Source: Hygrocybe punicea
Taxonomy: Eukaryota > Basidiomycota > Agaricomycetes > Agaricales > Hygrophoraceae
Reading direction: 5' to 3'
DNA: 64,000 nucleotides
Assembly: GCA_963556145.1 (NCBI GenBank)
Contig: OY744464.1
Location: forward strand, 6,609,508-6,673,507
Shown here: piece after piece, positions 11,721-23,244 of the stretch
Position numbering within the stretch: position 1 is the stretch's first letter
Layout: the number at the start of each line of letters is the position of its first letter
Translations under genes and position numbers: made by a program
The notes under the pieces: generated by a model
Database searches by the model: none
What the model was told of the DNA's origin: nothing
The model's input: only the letters and a program-made list of their open reading frames with translations

Positions 11721-12375
11721 CAGGCTAGGATGACAACATAGGTATGCCGCAGGGTGAAGCGCTGGCCAACTCATGCCCTGGCAGTGGTAGCTGAATGACG
11801 TTGCCACCAACCAAGATTTTCTACCGCTGTGTTACAGGTTGTAGAAACTGCATCTCGTTGGGACATCATTTGCTCGATTCCATGTGTATTGAAAGAGGTT
11901 TTTGTCAGTGAAGAGGTTTTTACCAGTGAAGTCTCTTTGATCGGCATTTTCCGACACGTTGTTCTCCAGTGAATTTTATGGTACGAAGTTTTTCAACGAC
12001 GAAAAACTCCAAATTCATTCAGGTAGCTTGAAAATTACAGCCTTACGCCTACCACGACCTCCCTTGGCCGCAGCCTGTGGAATACCTTTAGATTCCATAG
12101 ATGGTATCGACATAGTATCGATGACTGCGCTCGCACTGCGGAATTCAGTGATCGACCGATGGTGGTATTGTGAGCCCACACTATTCCTATCTAGCAGACA
12201 TAATTTCTGTTCTAACCACTGGCATATACCCCCTGTCTCAGTTTTGGCAAATGCGCAGCATTTTACGTTGTGGGCGCCTCTGTTTTGAACCGTTTGCCAC
12301 AACATGGGTTTTAGCAAGAAAAAGAGGGCGATTCCTGAGGATCTGGGTTAACTTCCATCTGTTCTTGGAGATAAC
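11721..12375. other. Intergenic region without recognised gene
   Basis: Lies between the RBR remnant and the intact RBR gene and must contain the promoter of the latter. The open frame near 11959-12288 has no recognisable features. Confidence 0.45.
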
Positions 12376-13881
12376 ATGGCAATGCTATGCGACGACTTTG
12401 ACACAGAAACAATCGCTCTCATCGCCCGTCTTACTCTTGAAGACATCGAGGACCACGAACTCTCGCGAAAGGGTAAAGGGAGGTCTGATGCGCCACTCTC
12501 CGACGCCGACCTCGCTCTGCAGGTTCAAGGAGAAAGCATGCGTGATTCTTTGAGGACGATTCAGGATTACCACTTCGCACAAAGCCTCGATTGCGCGCTT
12601 GCAACTGATGCCGGTTGTCTGGTCGCTTTCTTGATGGTAGCTCGGGCCGAGGAGGAGGATCACCGTGCTGCACTTGCGTTGTCCCAAGGCCGACCCCTAC
12701 CACCCCAATCCGAGTCACAACGAGCACTCGAAGGTCCCCCCGGTGGCCAATTACTGTGAATGTCATTTGAATTTGTGCCTTAGGTGTTACTGAATGTATT
12801 TGTGACAGGCTCGAGTGTGCGCCACAACCCCCTGTCGAGGCAGAAACGTCCAGGATCCTTACCATTACCGCAGAAGCGTCAAGCACATCCACGAGTGGTA
12901 GTAGTTTAATCCGGTAAGTCAGATCTCAAAATGTTGCTATTAACGTATGCTTATTCTGCGTGGTTCTTCAGAGTCCGACGTGAATGCACGATCTGTCTCA
13001 ATCCATGCAATGCATCGTCTGCTTTCCGTGCACCCTGTAACCATTATTATTGCCCAGGCTGTCTTGTGGACTTGGTAGAGGCTTCTACGCGAGATGACTC
13101 ATTGTTCCCGCTGAAATGTTGCAAACAACAATTCCCGGTCCAGGAAGTGGTTCCATATATCAGATCCAACTTGAAACTTCACTCTCTCTTCCGAGCCAAA
13201 TCTATCGAATTCGGTACCCCATCTAACCGCCGCATCTACTGCCCTAACCCGACATGCTCCACATTCCTCAGTCCCTTGTATGATTCGAATAGCGAGGTCA
13301 TCTGCACTCAGTGCCAAACAGCCATTTGCACCGCCTGCAAGAGCGCCGCACACTCCGGGGAGGCTTGCGCCGACGCCGCTGCTATAGTAGAAGTGAGGGC
13401 TTTGGCACGAACGGAGCGTTGGCAGACGTGCCCTGGTTGCAAGAGTATCGTGGAACTGAGCCAAGGCTGCTACCACATCACATGCCGCTGCAAGACGGAG
13501 TTTTGCTACCTCTGCGCTGTGCGATGGAGAAACTGCACGTGTCCGCAGTGGGACGAACATCGTTTGCTGGATGTGGCCGAACAGCGGGTGGCCAATGAAT
13601 TTGGAGAGAGGGCTGCTGCTGCTGCACCCATGTTGCATGCACAACGTGTGCGACAAAGGGTAGATGACCTCAGGCTTTCGCATGATTGCACGCACGATAT
13701 ATGGAGGCATAGACTTGGGGGAGGTAATTGTCAAGAGTGTGGTCACTTCTTACCCATGTTCTTGAAGGTGAGTGGTTTGTCGCTGTTTGTGTTGCGAAGA
13801 GTTGTTGAAAATATTTGTCACTAGCGGTGCACGGGTTGCCAGATGCTTGCTTGTGTGCGGTGCACCCGCAATCGTTTGTAA
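12376..13881 (+). CDS. RBR-type E3 ubiquitin ligase (RING1-IBR-RING2)
   Basis: Four exons, 12376-12742, 12784-12913, 12972-13767 and 13825-13881, give 449 residues. RBR ligases take ubiquitin from E2 onto a RING2 cysteine and pass it to substrate. The N-terminal 125 residues are helical with the DxETIALIARLTLEDIE motif shared by basidiomycete RBR proteins. RING1 begins ECTICLNPC and continues with CNHYYCPGCL; the IBR has YCPNPTCSTFL, VICTQCQTAICTACKSAAHSGEAC; RING2 has TCPGCKSIVELSQGCYHITCRCKTEFCYLCAVRW with the predicted catalytic Cys in GCYHITC. A final exon adds another CxxC..CxxC pair (CQECGHFLPMF, RCTGCQMLACVRC). Intron 1 is only 41 nt. A decayed partial copy lies upstream. Substrate unknown. 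Confidence 0.9.
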
Positions 13882-14118
13882 ATGCTCCAATCTCACCTAT
13901 GATGTATGTCCTTACTTGGTTCGAATGCTTTTTCTTTCACTTCATAGTGTAAATATTCTGATTCGGTTTTCGCAATTTACAGATCTTGCTTGTTGTTTTC
14001 AAAGATGTGACAGATTTGAGTTTCCCATTGCGATAAGTATAAGAAACACCGAGACGTATGAAGGTGCCAGTGACAACTTTCTTTGGTGTTGTATAGCTCT
14101 ATCAATGAATGTCAAACG

Positions 14119-14123
14119 TTGAA
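14119..14123. repeat. TTGAA left of E1 (target duplication)
   Basis: TTGAA occurs at the left end of E1, at the E1/E2 junction (16872-16876) and at the right end of E2 (19599-19603), consistent with a shared 5 bp target duplication. Confidence 0.75.
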
Positions 14124-14611
14124 CCCCAGTGAAAACTCCACCTATCTAGATACTTTTAGGTAGATTCACATCCATGAAAAAATATGTTAGGAATTTAAAT
14201 AGAATTCTGCGCCCTGAATAGATGTTTCGCCATTAAAATACTTTAAAAAACATTGCCATTTCTAGTAAAAAACATTGCTATCGATTACGTGCAAAAAGAG
14301 CTGTGCATCCCCGCCGCCCCATTCCACCGCCTGTTCCCATTCCATTCCGCTCCCCACCGCTCTTTCCTCGTTCTGCATCCCCTCTCCCAGTCAACCAACA
14401 TGAGAATCTGCTGCTGCCTTCGCCGCTGCTGCCGCCGCCGCCTTTGCCGCTTTGATGTCTTGCTTCATCTTGATGCTCCGCTGAATATACCTGCCAAACA
14501 TCACACAGAGTTATATCAGGAGCAACATATCAGCTTTCTGTCATACACACCTGTTTTTTTTCCAGGCAATATTGAACTCAGCCAACGTCTGGGCATCTGG
14601 GGTCGAAGCTC

Positions 14612-16295
14612 CGACAAGGATGTGGAGAAGACGGAACCCGCCATCCCGCGGAAGCCGAACAAGAAACGCAAGGCTACTTCCCCTCCACGTGGTAGACGAT
14701 CTCACGAGGGTGAGAAGGCGACGGCGACGGCGGCAGTGGCACTAGCGGTATCGACATCGGCATCGGGATCTGCATCTGCATCTGCATCTGCGTCTGCGGC
14801 TGTCTCTTCCCCCACAGCGGAAGATGCCACGGCCATATCGAGGTCTACGCTGGTCACCGTGGTCCAGCTTGACGAAGCGTTCATTGACTTCTGGAGCGAC
14901 GCATTGTTGGACCCTATCTCGTCCACCTGGCCCAATTTTGTCATTTGCAAACTCAAGAACCCCATTTCGGGCGCTGAGATTGCCCAGAAGCCAATCGAGT
15001 GGGTCATCATCGAGCACGCACACAAACAGCCGGTTTCTCCCGCTCTCGCAGAGCAACCCGAAGGAGCGTCGTCGTCGTCCTCCGCCGCCGCCACAACAAC
15101 AACAACAGGCTAGCAAGAGGCCGAGGCCTTCTTCCCCCAAACCATCTTTCAGATCCGATCTTTCGAGTTCACGGCTCAGCTCGACGTTGGCGGCGACGAA
15201 GAAACACTTCAGTTTTTTGACGGGCGTTCGACATAGTATCTCTGGTGATGGCGGGAATGCCAAGTCTGCGAAAGGTCGTAAGAAGTCTCCAAAGATTGGT
15301 GAGATGGGTGAGATCTTGCCGGAGGAACAGGAGGATGAGGAAAAATCGGCCGCCAAGGTGCTTGCTCCCGTTGTGAAAGAGGAAACTAAAGTTGCTCCGA
15401 AAGGAAATGTTGAGTCTGGGCATGGTGTTGCTGGTTCGGCAGCGGCGGCGGCAGTAGTTGTTGCTGCTGCTGCTGCCGTGGAAGGCGGTGAAGAAGCTAA
15501 ACATGAACTTGTGGTGCAGCCAGCTGTTACGCCTACACCTGCTGCGCCCGAAGCTCCTGCTCAACTCGAAGTGGCAGACAAAGCGTCCCCGGCAGCCGTA
15601 CCATCGTCAACACCGGATCACTCCCCAACCCCGGCATTGTTAGTCCAAGAGAAAGAGTTGCCCGACCTGTCTGAAGCGAAAGCAAAGGAAGAAGAATCTC
15701 AGGCTAGGCTCGGCGCTGACCAGGTTCACGAGACTACAACTGTCGAAATAGTACCAGAATATGCTGCGATTCAGGACCCTGTCCCATCCGACGTCATCCC
15801 CATCTCTGTTGTGGAGCCTACTCCGGAAATCCAAGTTGTCACTCTTGAACTTGCGACTGAAACAATGGCGGATGTTTCGACGGTGCCCGTTGTTGGGAAT
15901 GTGGTGGTGCCAGAGCCTGAGGCTGGTCCATCTGCAAAGGTATCGCCAGGCAGCGCTGTCGAGGTACCACAAACGGAGACGGATATCGGTGTCCAGGAGA
16001 AGAGCCGGCGACCACCGAAATCCAGGTGAAATCAGGAGAAACAGAGTCGACGCCAAATGGGCACGAGATCGAGCACACTGGTGATGATGTTGTGGTGATT
16101 GGCGACGGCAGCCCAGATAAGCCTGAATTGGAGGCGAGGTCAGGAGAGGAATCAACGACAATCAACATACAGGCAAAATCAGATCCGTCTGATTTAGAAG
16201 CAAGGTTAGGAGAAGAGTCAGCAACGACCGAACCAATGCCAGCCATGGAAGAAGTTGCTGTAATCGCCGTAGGTTTTCGAAAGATGGACGGATGA
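14612..16295 (+). pseudogene. Captured host-gene fragment inside E1, frameshifted
   Basis: Plus-strand coding-like DNA in three successive frames. Frame 1 (to about 15100) has a basic KKRKATSPPRGRR stretch, an Ala/Ser repeat (SASGSASASASA) and a conserved-looking globular part: LDEAFIDFWSDALLDPISS, WPNFVICKLKNPISGAEI, PIEWVIIEHAHKQP. Frame 2 (about 15100-16000) has KRPRPSSPKPSFRSDLSSSR, ATKKHFSFLTG, KIGEMGEILPEEQEDEEKSA, then a long Pro/Glu/Ala/Val-rich tail. Frame 3 (16000-16295) continues with GEEPATTEIQVKSGETES and stops. The breaks lie at a CAA/CGC repeat and near 15990. The mixture looks like the C-terminal half of a disordered signalling-type basidiomycete protein; I cannot name it. Loss of frame and lack of a start argue for a passenger fragment. 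Confidence 0.6.
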
Positions 16296-16410
16296 ATATG
16301 AAAGTCTAGATTGTTTGTCGGTGGGTAAAGAGGGAGAATACGGTGAGGGGGACTGACCTCCATTGGATTCTTGTCTCGTTTGTCCTTTTTGGTTGTCTGC
16401 AGTCATTGTG

Positions 16411-16626
16411 TCAGACTACTGTGACTGCGGCACCCACATGTACATATGCGCCGAGACACGTAATCCGCTCCAACACCGTCGTACTGGCACATCCTGACCA
16501 GATGAGGAAGTCGATGAGGGTGTCACGCTTGGCTGCAGGGACATCCTTGAGGAGAGCGGCTGTGATGGTCTCGTGGGAGGGGAAAGGCGCGCCAACAGGG
16601 ATGGGGGACATGGAAGTCAGGAGCAA
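16411..16626 (-). pseudogene. Second possible captured fragment in E1
   Basis: A 71-codon minus-strand frame with a structured look (PFPSHETITAALLKDVPAAKRDTLIDFLIWSG) in the non-E2-like part of E1. It has no start context, no neighbours in frame and no family that I recognise. It may be a second passenger fragment in opposite orientation. Confidence 0.3.
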
Positions 16627-16876
16627 GGGGGAAACGAATGAACAAAAAATTCCAAGTACAAAGATGATGTCATCGACCGACTCACGTTTTGGTTCCGGTT
16701 TGCAAAAGATTTTGTCGCTACCAGAACAAGAGCTGGCTATATGCCTTTGTGAGATTTTTAATCGTCATCTTTTCACTCGGAACGATTTTACTGGTTGTAT
16801 ATAGATATAAAAGGATTTATATTGTGTAAAAGTATCTAACTGGATTATGCAAGACGGGCTTTTCACTGGGGTTGAA

Positions 16877-19598
16877 CCCCAGTGAAAACTCCACCTATCT
16901 AGATACTTTTAGGTAGATTCACATCCATGAAAAAATATTTTAGGAATTTAAATAGAATTCTGCGCCCTGAATAGATGTTTCGCCATTAAAATACTTTAAA
17001 AAACATTGCCATTTCGAATAGAAAACATTGCGATCGATTGTGTACGATTAAGAGCTGTCTAGGTGTATCCCACTGCCCGCCCCGTTCCCCACCGCCCGTT
17101 CCCATTCCGTTCCGCGCTCCCCACCACCCTTTCTTCATTCTGCATCCCCTCTCCCAGTCAACTGACAAGAGAATCTGCTGCTGCCTTCGCCGCTGCTGCT
17201 GCCGCCGCCTTCGCCGCTTTGATATCTTGCTTCATCTTGATGCTCCGCTGAATATAAACCTGCCGAACGTCACACAGAGTTATATCAGTGAGCAATGGAT
17301 CAACTTTCTGTCGTACGCACCTGTTTTTTGTCTTCATCAAGGATGTCCCAGGCGATATCGAACTCGGCCTTCGTAACTTGATTCTTCGTGCAGTATTCCT
17401 TCGCAAATAGGTTCCTGAGACAAGTGAGCTTTACTATATGGGGAACCACAAGCTGATTCAACTCACTTTGGGGTAGCCGACTGCGTACCGGTGTACTTCT
17501 TCTTTCCCTTGCCCGCCGCTGACGAAGTTGACCCTTCTTTCATCGCAGTATCAACCACAACTTGCCCAGACGCACTGTATAGATAGATTATATCAGATGG
17601 GCAAGTTTAAATGGAAAACGTACAATGGATTAATAATTCCGGGCAGTTGCTGCGATCCCGACACTGTCTTAGGTGCTTGGACCCGGTCCACGCCATCTTG
17701 AGGTGCCTGTATGCGTTCCGGGAGCGAATCTACAAACAGTCATTGAAACACTGAAGAAGCTAAAGAATATCTTCTTACATATCATTTCCTGGTCAGTGGG
17801 CAACGTCTGGGTATCTGAGGTAAGGGTGCTGGTGGTAGGCAGGACCGTTTCCGAGTCCTTTGAAGATCCCGATGAACCGCCAACCTCGCTGGAAAATGAG
17901 CCGGAGTTGGTGTGTTCCGGGGGCGAATCTACGACCACATTGAAGTGCCGAAGAAACTAAAGAATAAATCGTACCTGTCATTTCCTGGTCAGCGCACAAC
18001 TTCTGGGCATCTGGGGTCGGAGCTCCGATGGTAGGCGAGACCGTTTCCAAGTCCTTTGAGTTAGTGTTTGGTGTAGCTGGTGCTAAAAATTCTTTGGAAG
18101 TCGAGCGGGGGTCTGGAGATGGCGCGGATTTTACTGGGCTTTTCTTTGGAGACGCGCCAAGGTCGATAACGTCCTGATTGCCTGACTGTGGAACTTTCAG
18201 CTTCTTCTTCTTCTTCATAGCTGGAGCCGTCGAGTTTCTCTTCTACGGTAAGTGCATATAATCATCCTCCTTGTCCTTGTTCTCCTTGCTAGAAACGCCG
18301 ACATCTTCCTGCTCGCTGTCTTCGCTGGAGGCACGCTGTCCATACCATCCCAGGTAGTTGATCGTAGCAATTGCGTCAAGTTTCCAATGGTCTTCACAGA
18401 GACGGAGTTCAGAGGCGTAGTCGTATATCTGCATACGCACAAAGTCACGAAAACCAGAGCTCCCTTTACCCCATGTCACCGGTGCCATACCTCTCAATTG
18501 ACACTCGCGCCAAATCTCGCGAAGCCGATTTGTGATCCCAGTGAGTCGGAAGCCGTCGACGGGGGTGCCATGTTCATCCTCCACATAACTGAATTTGACA
18601 TTGATACCAGCTGCATGTCGTTTTTTGCCTTTGATTCCTACAGAATTATTGACCGTCGTTATCAAGGCAGAATTTGGCCGGGCATTCCACTCATTTTTGC
18701 GCCAGTACTTCACCTCAGGGTAGTTCATTCTGTCAAGTGGTGTCAAAAGATTGTGAACATTCGATTGAGCGGGCGTGGAAGAGAAACCCAGGTTGCTGAA
18801 TGTCGACAGACTGCCGGGTGTTGTCTGGATATTTAAGCTAGCTTCATTGGCAGAGCGACCTGTCTGGAACATTGATTGCAACATTTCCCTGTCGCATAAT
18901 TAGCAGTAGTCATAAAATTAAAAGTAACAAAATACTGGGAGAGCTCTAGTTGTGACTTCAGACGGATGTTTTCACGAAAAATATCTTGAAAAGCTTGGTT
19001 GTGGAGAAGAGAATCGTGGCCGAGTCTCCCAACAGTTGGCGTTTGGTGTATGCTGTGCTGGAATGCATATCACCGAGATCAGATGGATGGGGACAGAAGG
19101 TGAGTGTATGCGTACCATTTGACTTCCCGGACTCATATTCCAAGTACTAGTAGCGTTCTGGTGATTTTTTTGCGTCGTTTGAAGAGGTCTGCGAGCTTGT
19201 GATTGATTGAATAGAGGTGCTTGATTGGCTAGAGGTGCCATGGAGTACGAGCTTTGCATATCAGACGGAAAGGAAAGAAGCGACTCTGGTAAGTCGAAAG
19301 AGTCTTCAAGATCGGAATCATAGCGGTACAGTTGCAATGGTAGGTGCGGTTAGCACACATATCTCTGCAAAGAGATCAGATCAACAAGGTCAGAATATAT
19401 GAGAACATACTGCTGGCGGCTCAAAACACAAAAGACATATAAGTTGACGAAAGAGACTCTTTTAACTACGGAATTGCGGAACCAATTCACGGAATCCCAT
19501 CGCAAGTTAATAAAATACTATATTTTACTGTATGTAAATAGAAATTAAATAATTAAAAGTATCTAATTGGATCTTGCAAGACGGGGTTTTCACTGGGG
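16877..19598. mobile_element. TIR element E2 with one multi-exon gene
   Basis: 2,722 bp, same termini as E1 (CCCCAGTGAAAAC..TTTTCACTGGGG), directly abutting E1 through a single TTGAA (16872-16876) and followed by TTGAA (19599-19603). It carries a single minus-strand multi-exon gene spanning nearly the whole element. Element B is inserted three bases beyond its right target duplication. The superfamily cannot be set: no DDE transposase signature is visible in the encoded protein. Confidence 0.82.
17158..19337 (-). CDS. Element E2-encoded protein of unknown function
   Basis: Minus-strand gene of about seven exons. Exon 1 (from 19337) encodes MQLYRYDSDLEDSFDLPESL and a Gln/Ser-rich part; exon 2 (about 19079-18938) an amphipathic helix with LLHNQAFQDIFRENIRLKSQ; the large third exon (about 18896-18245) a globular domain including YPEVKYWRKNEWNARP, TGITNRLREIWRECQLRG, PVTWGKGSSGFRDF, YASELRLCEDHWKLDAIAT. 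Then come KKKKKLKVPQSG, disordered exons repeating a motif like APTPDAQKLCADQEMT, and a last segment with KAEFDIAWDI.. and an Ala-rich KAAKAAAAAAAKAAADSLVS tail. The WGK..LRLCEDHWK arrangement feels familiar from repeated hypothetical proteins of Agaricomycetes, but I cannot name the family. No catalytic transposase motif seen. The exon structure is intact enough that expression is possible. Confidence 0.55.
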
Positions 19599-19609
19599 TT
19601 GAACCGTAA

Positions 19610-22001
19610 CACATCAGGACTTTCAACATTTAGTCGGGATCTAAAGTTATTTCTAAAGTTAGCAGCAAAATATAATCTTTGGATTTACATTTAGGCCAAA
19701 TCTAAATATGGAATTTAAGTCATGAATAAATAAATGTCTAAATTAATTCTTTTCTCTTGCCTTTAGATTAGTCCTGCAATCAAAATAATCATCAGTGCTG
19801 AAGTGTGGAGGGAAAGTATAATTTAGATTTGAGTTTACTCAGGTTTGCTAGTCCAAATTCAGGCATCACTTGAAGACAAACCGAAAGTTATAATTTTGAT
19901 AGAATTAAAACATTTAATTTATTGGATATCAAAATGTACCATTTTGGTAGTTATCAAAAGTTAAGATTCCGTCAGAACTAAAGCGATTGTACACTCCCAT
20001 CGCCCACTCATCGCCCACTCATCGCCAACCCATCACCACTCGCTGCACGTGCACATTAGGATAAGACAATGTCATCGTCTTCGACGCACGACAACAACAA
20101 CTATGAAGACAAGAAAAACAACGATACTGACAACAACAACATCAACAGTGATCACCAGCGAGGCCCAGAGGAGTGGTGAGGATGACGACGCAGACAAGGA
20201 CGATGAGGACGACAAAGACGGCAGTATCGGCGGCACGACCACTCCTATCGCAGCCGGATGACGGCGACAACCTCCATTGCTAACAGGCAGCAGCAAGGCA
20301 ACGACGAGGACAATGGCGGCGGAACGGGGGTGTCGGGTATCGGGCACGCTCATCACCCAGCCATCGCCGACCACACCTCCCACTCATCGCCCCAGCCATG
20401 ATCAATCCAACGGTGGCAATGATAATGAAGGCCCAATGGTCCACGACTACGACCACGACCACTACAAACACGACCACGACTGCTGCCGTCGAATATGATG
20501 GCAGCAATATGGGGATGACGGCAGGGGCATTCACCCACCACCCTCACGACTTCCTCAACCACCAATACCACCACCACGAACGATGAAGATGACGACGACA
20601 GCAACAGCCCCACGGAATGGCGACAAGATCACCACCACCATCTCTGCAGCCCATCCCATTGCCCGCGCCCATTGCCCGCTCCCATTGCCCTCACATCCAC
20701 CCTGTCTCCCCACCCACGCCATCTCCCTCATCCACGCCACATCACCTGCCTACGCCTGCCCTCGCCATCTCACCTGCCCAATGCCATCTCCCTTTCCCTC
20801 GTCGCCCCCATCTCCCCCACCCTCATTGCCTATGCCACCTCCCTCACCCTCATTGCCTACGCCATCTCCCTGGCCTCCCATCCCATCGTGCCCACTCCAT
20901 CTCCCCCTGCCCACGCCATCTCCCATCCCCACTCTCCCATCCCGTCATCTCCCTCGCCCACACCCCACGCCATCTCCCTCGTCCACGCCACATCACCTGA
21001 CGCCTCGCCATCTCACCTGCCCAATGCCATCTCCCTCGCCCGCACCCCACGCCATCTCCCTCACCCTCGTCGCCCACGCCATCGCCCACACCATCTCCCC
21101 ACACTCCCATCCCATCGTGCCCCTGCCATCTCCCCCTGCCACCATCTCCCTCGCCACACCTCTCCGCCTCCCATCCCATCATGCCCCCACCATCTCCCCC
21201 TGCCCACGCCATCTTCCTCACCCACCCCTATTGCCCACCATCCCCCTACCTCTGTCATCACCTCACGAACCCCACCACCACGTCAATTGACGTTGGAGCT
21301 GGGCTCGTGAGGTCATGATTGGGTCCATTGGGAGATGGGTAGACAATGGATGGACAATGGGTGGACAATGGTGGGCTGCGTCCCATGCCGTCATACCCAT
21401 CTCCTTGCCTATGCCATCTCCCTCACCTACACCTCCCCACCTCTGCCCCCTGCTGCCAATTAATGTCGGTGAATAGTGGGACACCCTCAAAGCCCATGGC
21501 ACAATGACGATGGCACCAGCTGCACAGCAGTGTGATGGCTGGGTGGCGGGCGGGCGATGGGTGGGTGACGAGTGGGCGACGGGTGGGCGACGAGTGGGCG
21601 ACGGGTGGGCAATGGCGCGGGCAATAGCTTTAGATCCGATGGTAACTTGAATTTAAATAGCTGCCGGAATCTTATATTTTGACAACTATTAAATTTATTA
21701 TTTTAATCCTACCAAAAGTTTTAATTCTGGTCTGCCTTTAAGTGATGCCTAAATTGGGACTAGAAATTTTGAGTAAACTTGAAACTATATTATGCTTTCC
21801 CCTTACAATTTAGATCTGATAATTATTTTGATTGCAAGAATAACCTAAAGATGTAAATAAATAAATGATTTAGATGTATATTTATTCATGACTTAAATTT
21901 AATATTTAGGCTAGGCCTAAATGTAAATCTAAAGATTATATTTTTCTGCTAACTTTAGAAATCACTTTAGATCCTAACTAAAAGTTGGAACTCCTGATGT
22001 G
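19610..22001. mobile_element. Element B: 2.4 kb TIR element of the A/B/C family
   Basis: Termini CACATCAGGACTTTC and GTTGGAACTCCTGATGTG, flanked by TAA on both sides (19607-19609, 22002-22004). AT-rich subterminal regions resemble those of element A. The centre (about 19990-21640) is minisatellite DNA: CGACGACAACA-type units on the left, then long pyrimidine-rich stretches with CCATCTCCCTC units, then GGGTGGGCGACGAGTGGGC. There is no coding region: the long plus-strand frames rich in Pro/Ser/His are by-products of the repeat. Inserted just outside the right end of E2. Confidence 0.87.
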
Positions 22002-22122
22002 TAAGTAATCATAAGCACGACAATCAACAAATGTTATAAACGAAGTCAATCGGATACATGTATCTATTTCGGGTCGAAAGAACTTTTTCAATGCGTGTAC
22101 TTCGTGAAAGAAGTGACAGTGT

Positions 22123-23244
22123 TCAATCATATCTTGTATTTCTCCGCCTCGGCGGTGTGCGAGAGCGGGAGCGTCTCTCCCCCCTTCCACCTCGGTCCCG
22201 GTCCCGGTCCCTGTCCCTGTCTCTGTCCCTGTCCCTGTCCCTGTCCCTGTCCTTGTCCCTGTCTCCCCAACCCCCTCTAGCAGGGGGAGATTCAGCTCGC
22301 CTTGGCGGAGGGGCTCGCCTTTCGTGGTCCCTATGTCTGTCCACCTCTCTGTCTCGGCTGGCAAAGTCCCCGACAGTTCTTCCACCACGGCCGCGTCCAA
22401 CCCCACTAGGCGGCGGGGGGGCATTCGAGTCGCCTCTCCAATGACCTCCCCCTCGAACACCGCTGGCAGGTGGGCCAGAACTGCCCCATGCCTCTCCTGC
22501 TCTTGTGCCGGTTGTGGACCTCCAGCCGTTCGATGCAGGGGGCACAGTGGCGGTTCCCTTGATGGTGATTTCACCTGTGGGGCCTGGTACGGTGATATTT
22601 TTTGGAAGGATGATTGCTACGCAGAGAAAGTCGCCGGGCACGAATCTGAGTTCTTCCAGCGTTCTTTCCTTCTTTTCACGTTCAGTCGGCTCTCGACTGT
22701 CGCCGTCTGCGTCATCGAGTAGCCTTGGAGCGGTTGAGTGAAGCGTACCAGGCTCGCCGAGGATGTCGCGAGAATAAACCATGCCAAGGTCCTTTTGGGC
22801 GTAACGACCTCTATTGGCGGAATCGGCGTAAACTGCGCGAAAGGAATAGCGAGCTAGGGGGTGGCGATATTCGGGTGTGTTGGGTGCGGTGTGGCGAATG
22901 GTGGTCAAAACTTCGCGCAACGAAGCATCTTTCCTTGTTTAAGAAATTTAAAATAAAATAAAACAATTTTTTTTTGAACACTGTCAGACGTTGAGATGAA
23001 AGAAGGGGGGGCTGACCAAGTGAATATCTGTTGTTCGTCGGCGATGGGAAAGCTGCCGTCCTCAAAGAGAGAAAGTCGATGAAAACCACCAATTTTGATG
23101 AATGCACGGATGAGGAATGGAGATGTCTGGAGTAGAGTCGAGCGTGTCGACAGATAATAATAAAAAAGATAAACTGCTCACCTTTTCTCGCGAGACCATC
23201 GGCTGGCCAGCTGCTGTGGTCGTCGCCGTCACCTCTGAGTCCAT
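22123..23244 (-). CDS. SAP18: SAP18-family protein with RD-repeat tail
   Basis: SAP18 is a ubiquitin-like-fold subunit of the Sin3-HDAC complex and of the ASAP/PSAP splicing complexes. Three exons, 23244-23182, 23126-23017 and 22933-22123, give 327 residues. Exon 2 opens the domain with PFLIRAFIKIGGFHRLSLFEDGSFP..QQIFTW, and exon 3 continues KDASLREVLTTIRHTAP, YSFRAVYAD, RTLEELRFVPGDFLCVAIILP, all diagnostic. Residues from about 195 on are disordered: Gly/Pro/Arg-rich, then an (RD)n run and GERRSRSRTPPRRR, an RS/RD tail not present in animal SAP18, which is about 150 residues. The tail would favour the splicing-related role, an inference only. The GGTCCC/CTGTCC codon repeat makes a low-complexity run at 22195-22262. 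Confidence 0.93.

Larger units (their letters stand above)
14124..16871. mobile_element. TIR element E1 (internally deleted, carries captured gene)
   Basis: 2,748 bp with termini CCCCAGTGAAAAC and its complement ending TTTTCACTGGGG, TTGAA on each side, and subterminal inverted motifs (ATCTAGATACTTTTA left, AAAAGTATCTAAC right). The left 480 bp match E2 closely, including the Ala-codon-rich stretch and the sequence GTTATATCAG. After a fragment equal to parts of the E2 gene (around 14570-14611), E1 diverges completely: the E2-type gene is deleted and 14.6-16.4 kb is a host-like coding fragment. Right homology to E2 returns only in the last 50 bp. It therefore looks like a non-autonomous, Pack-type derivative. 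Confidence 0.8.

Noticed and set aside
20049..21310. Long Pro/Ser/His/Thr-rich plus-strand frames
   Set aside because: By-products of the minisatellite core of element B; several overlapping frames are open at once and none has a family signature.
22058..22444. Plus-strand RSRSLSLSLS protein
   Set aside because: Antisense of the RD repeat in the SAP18 tail.
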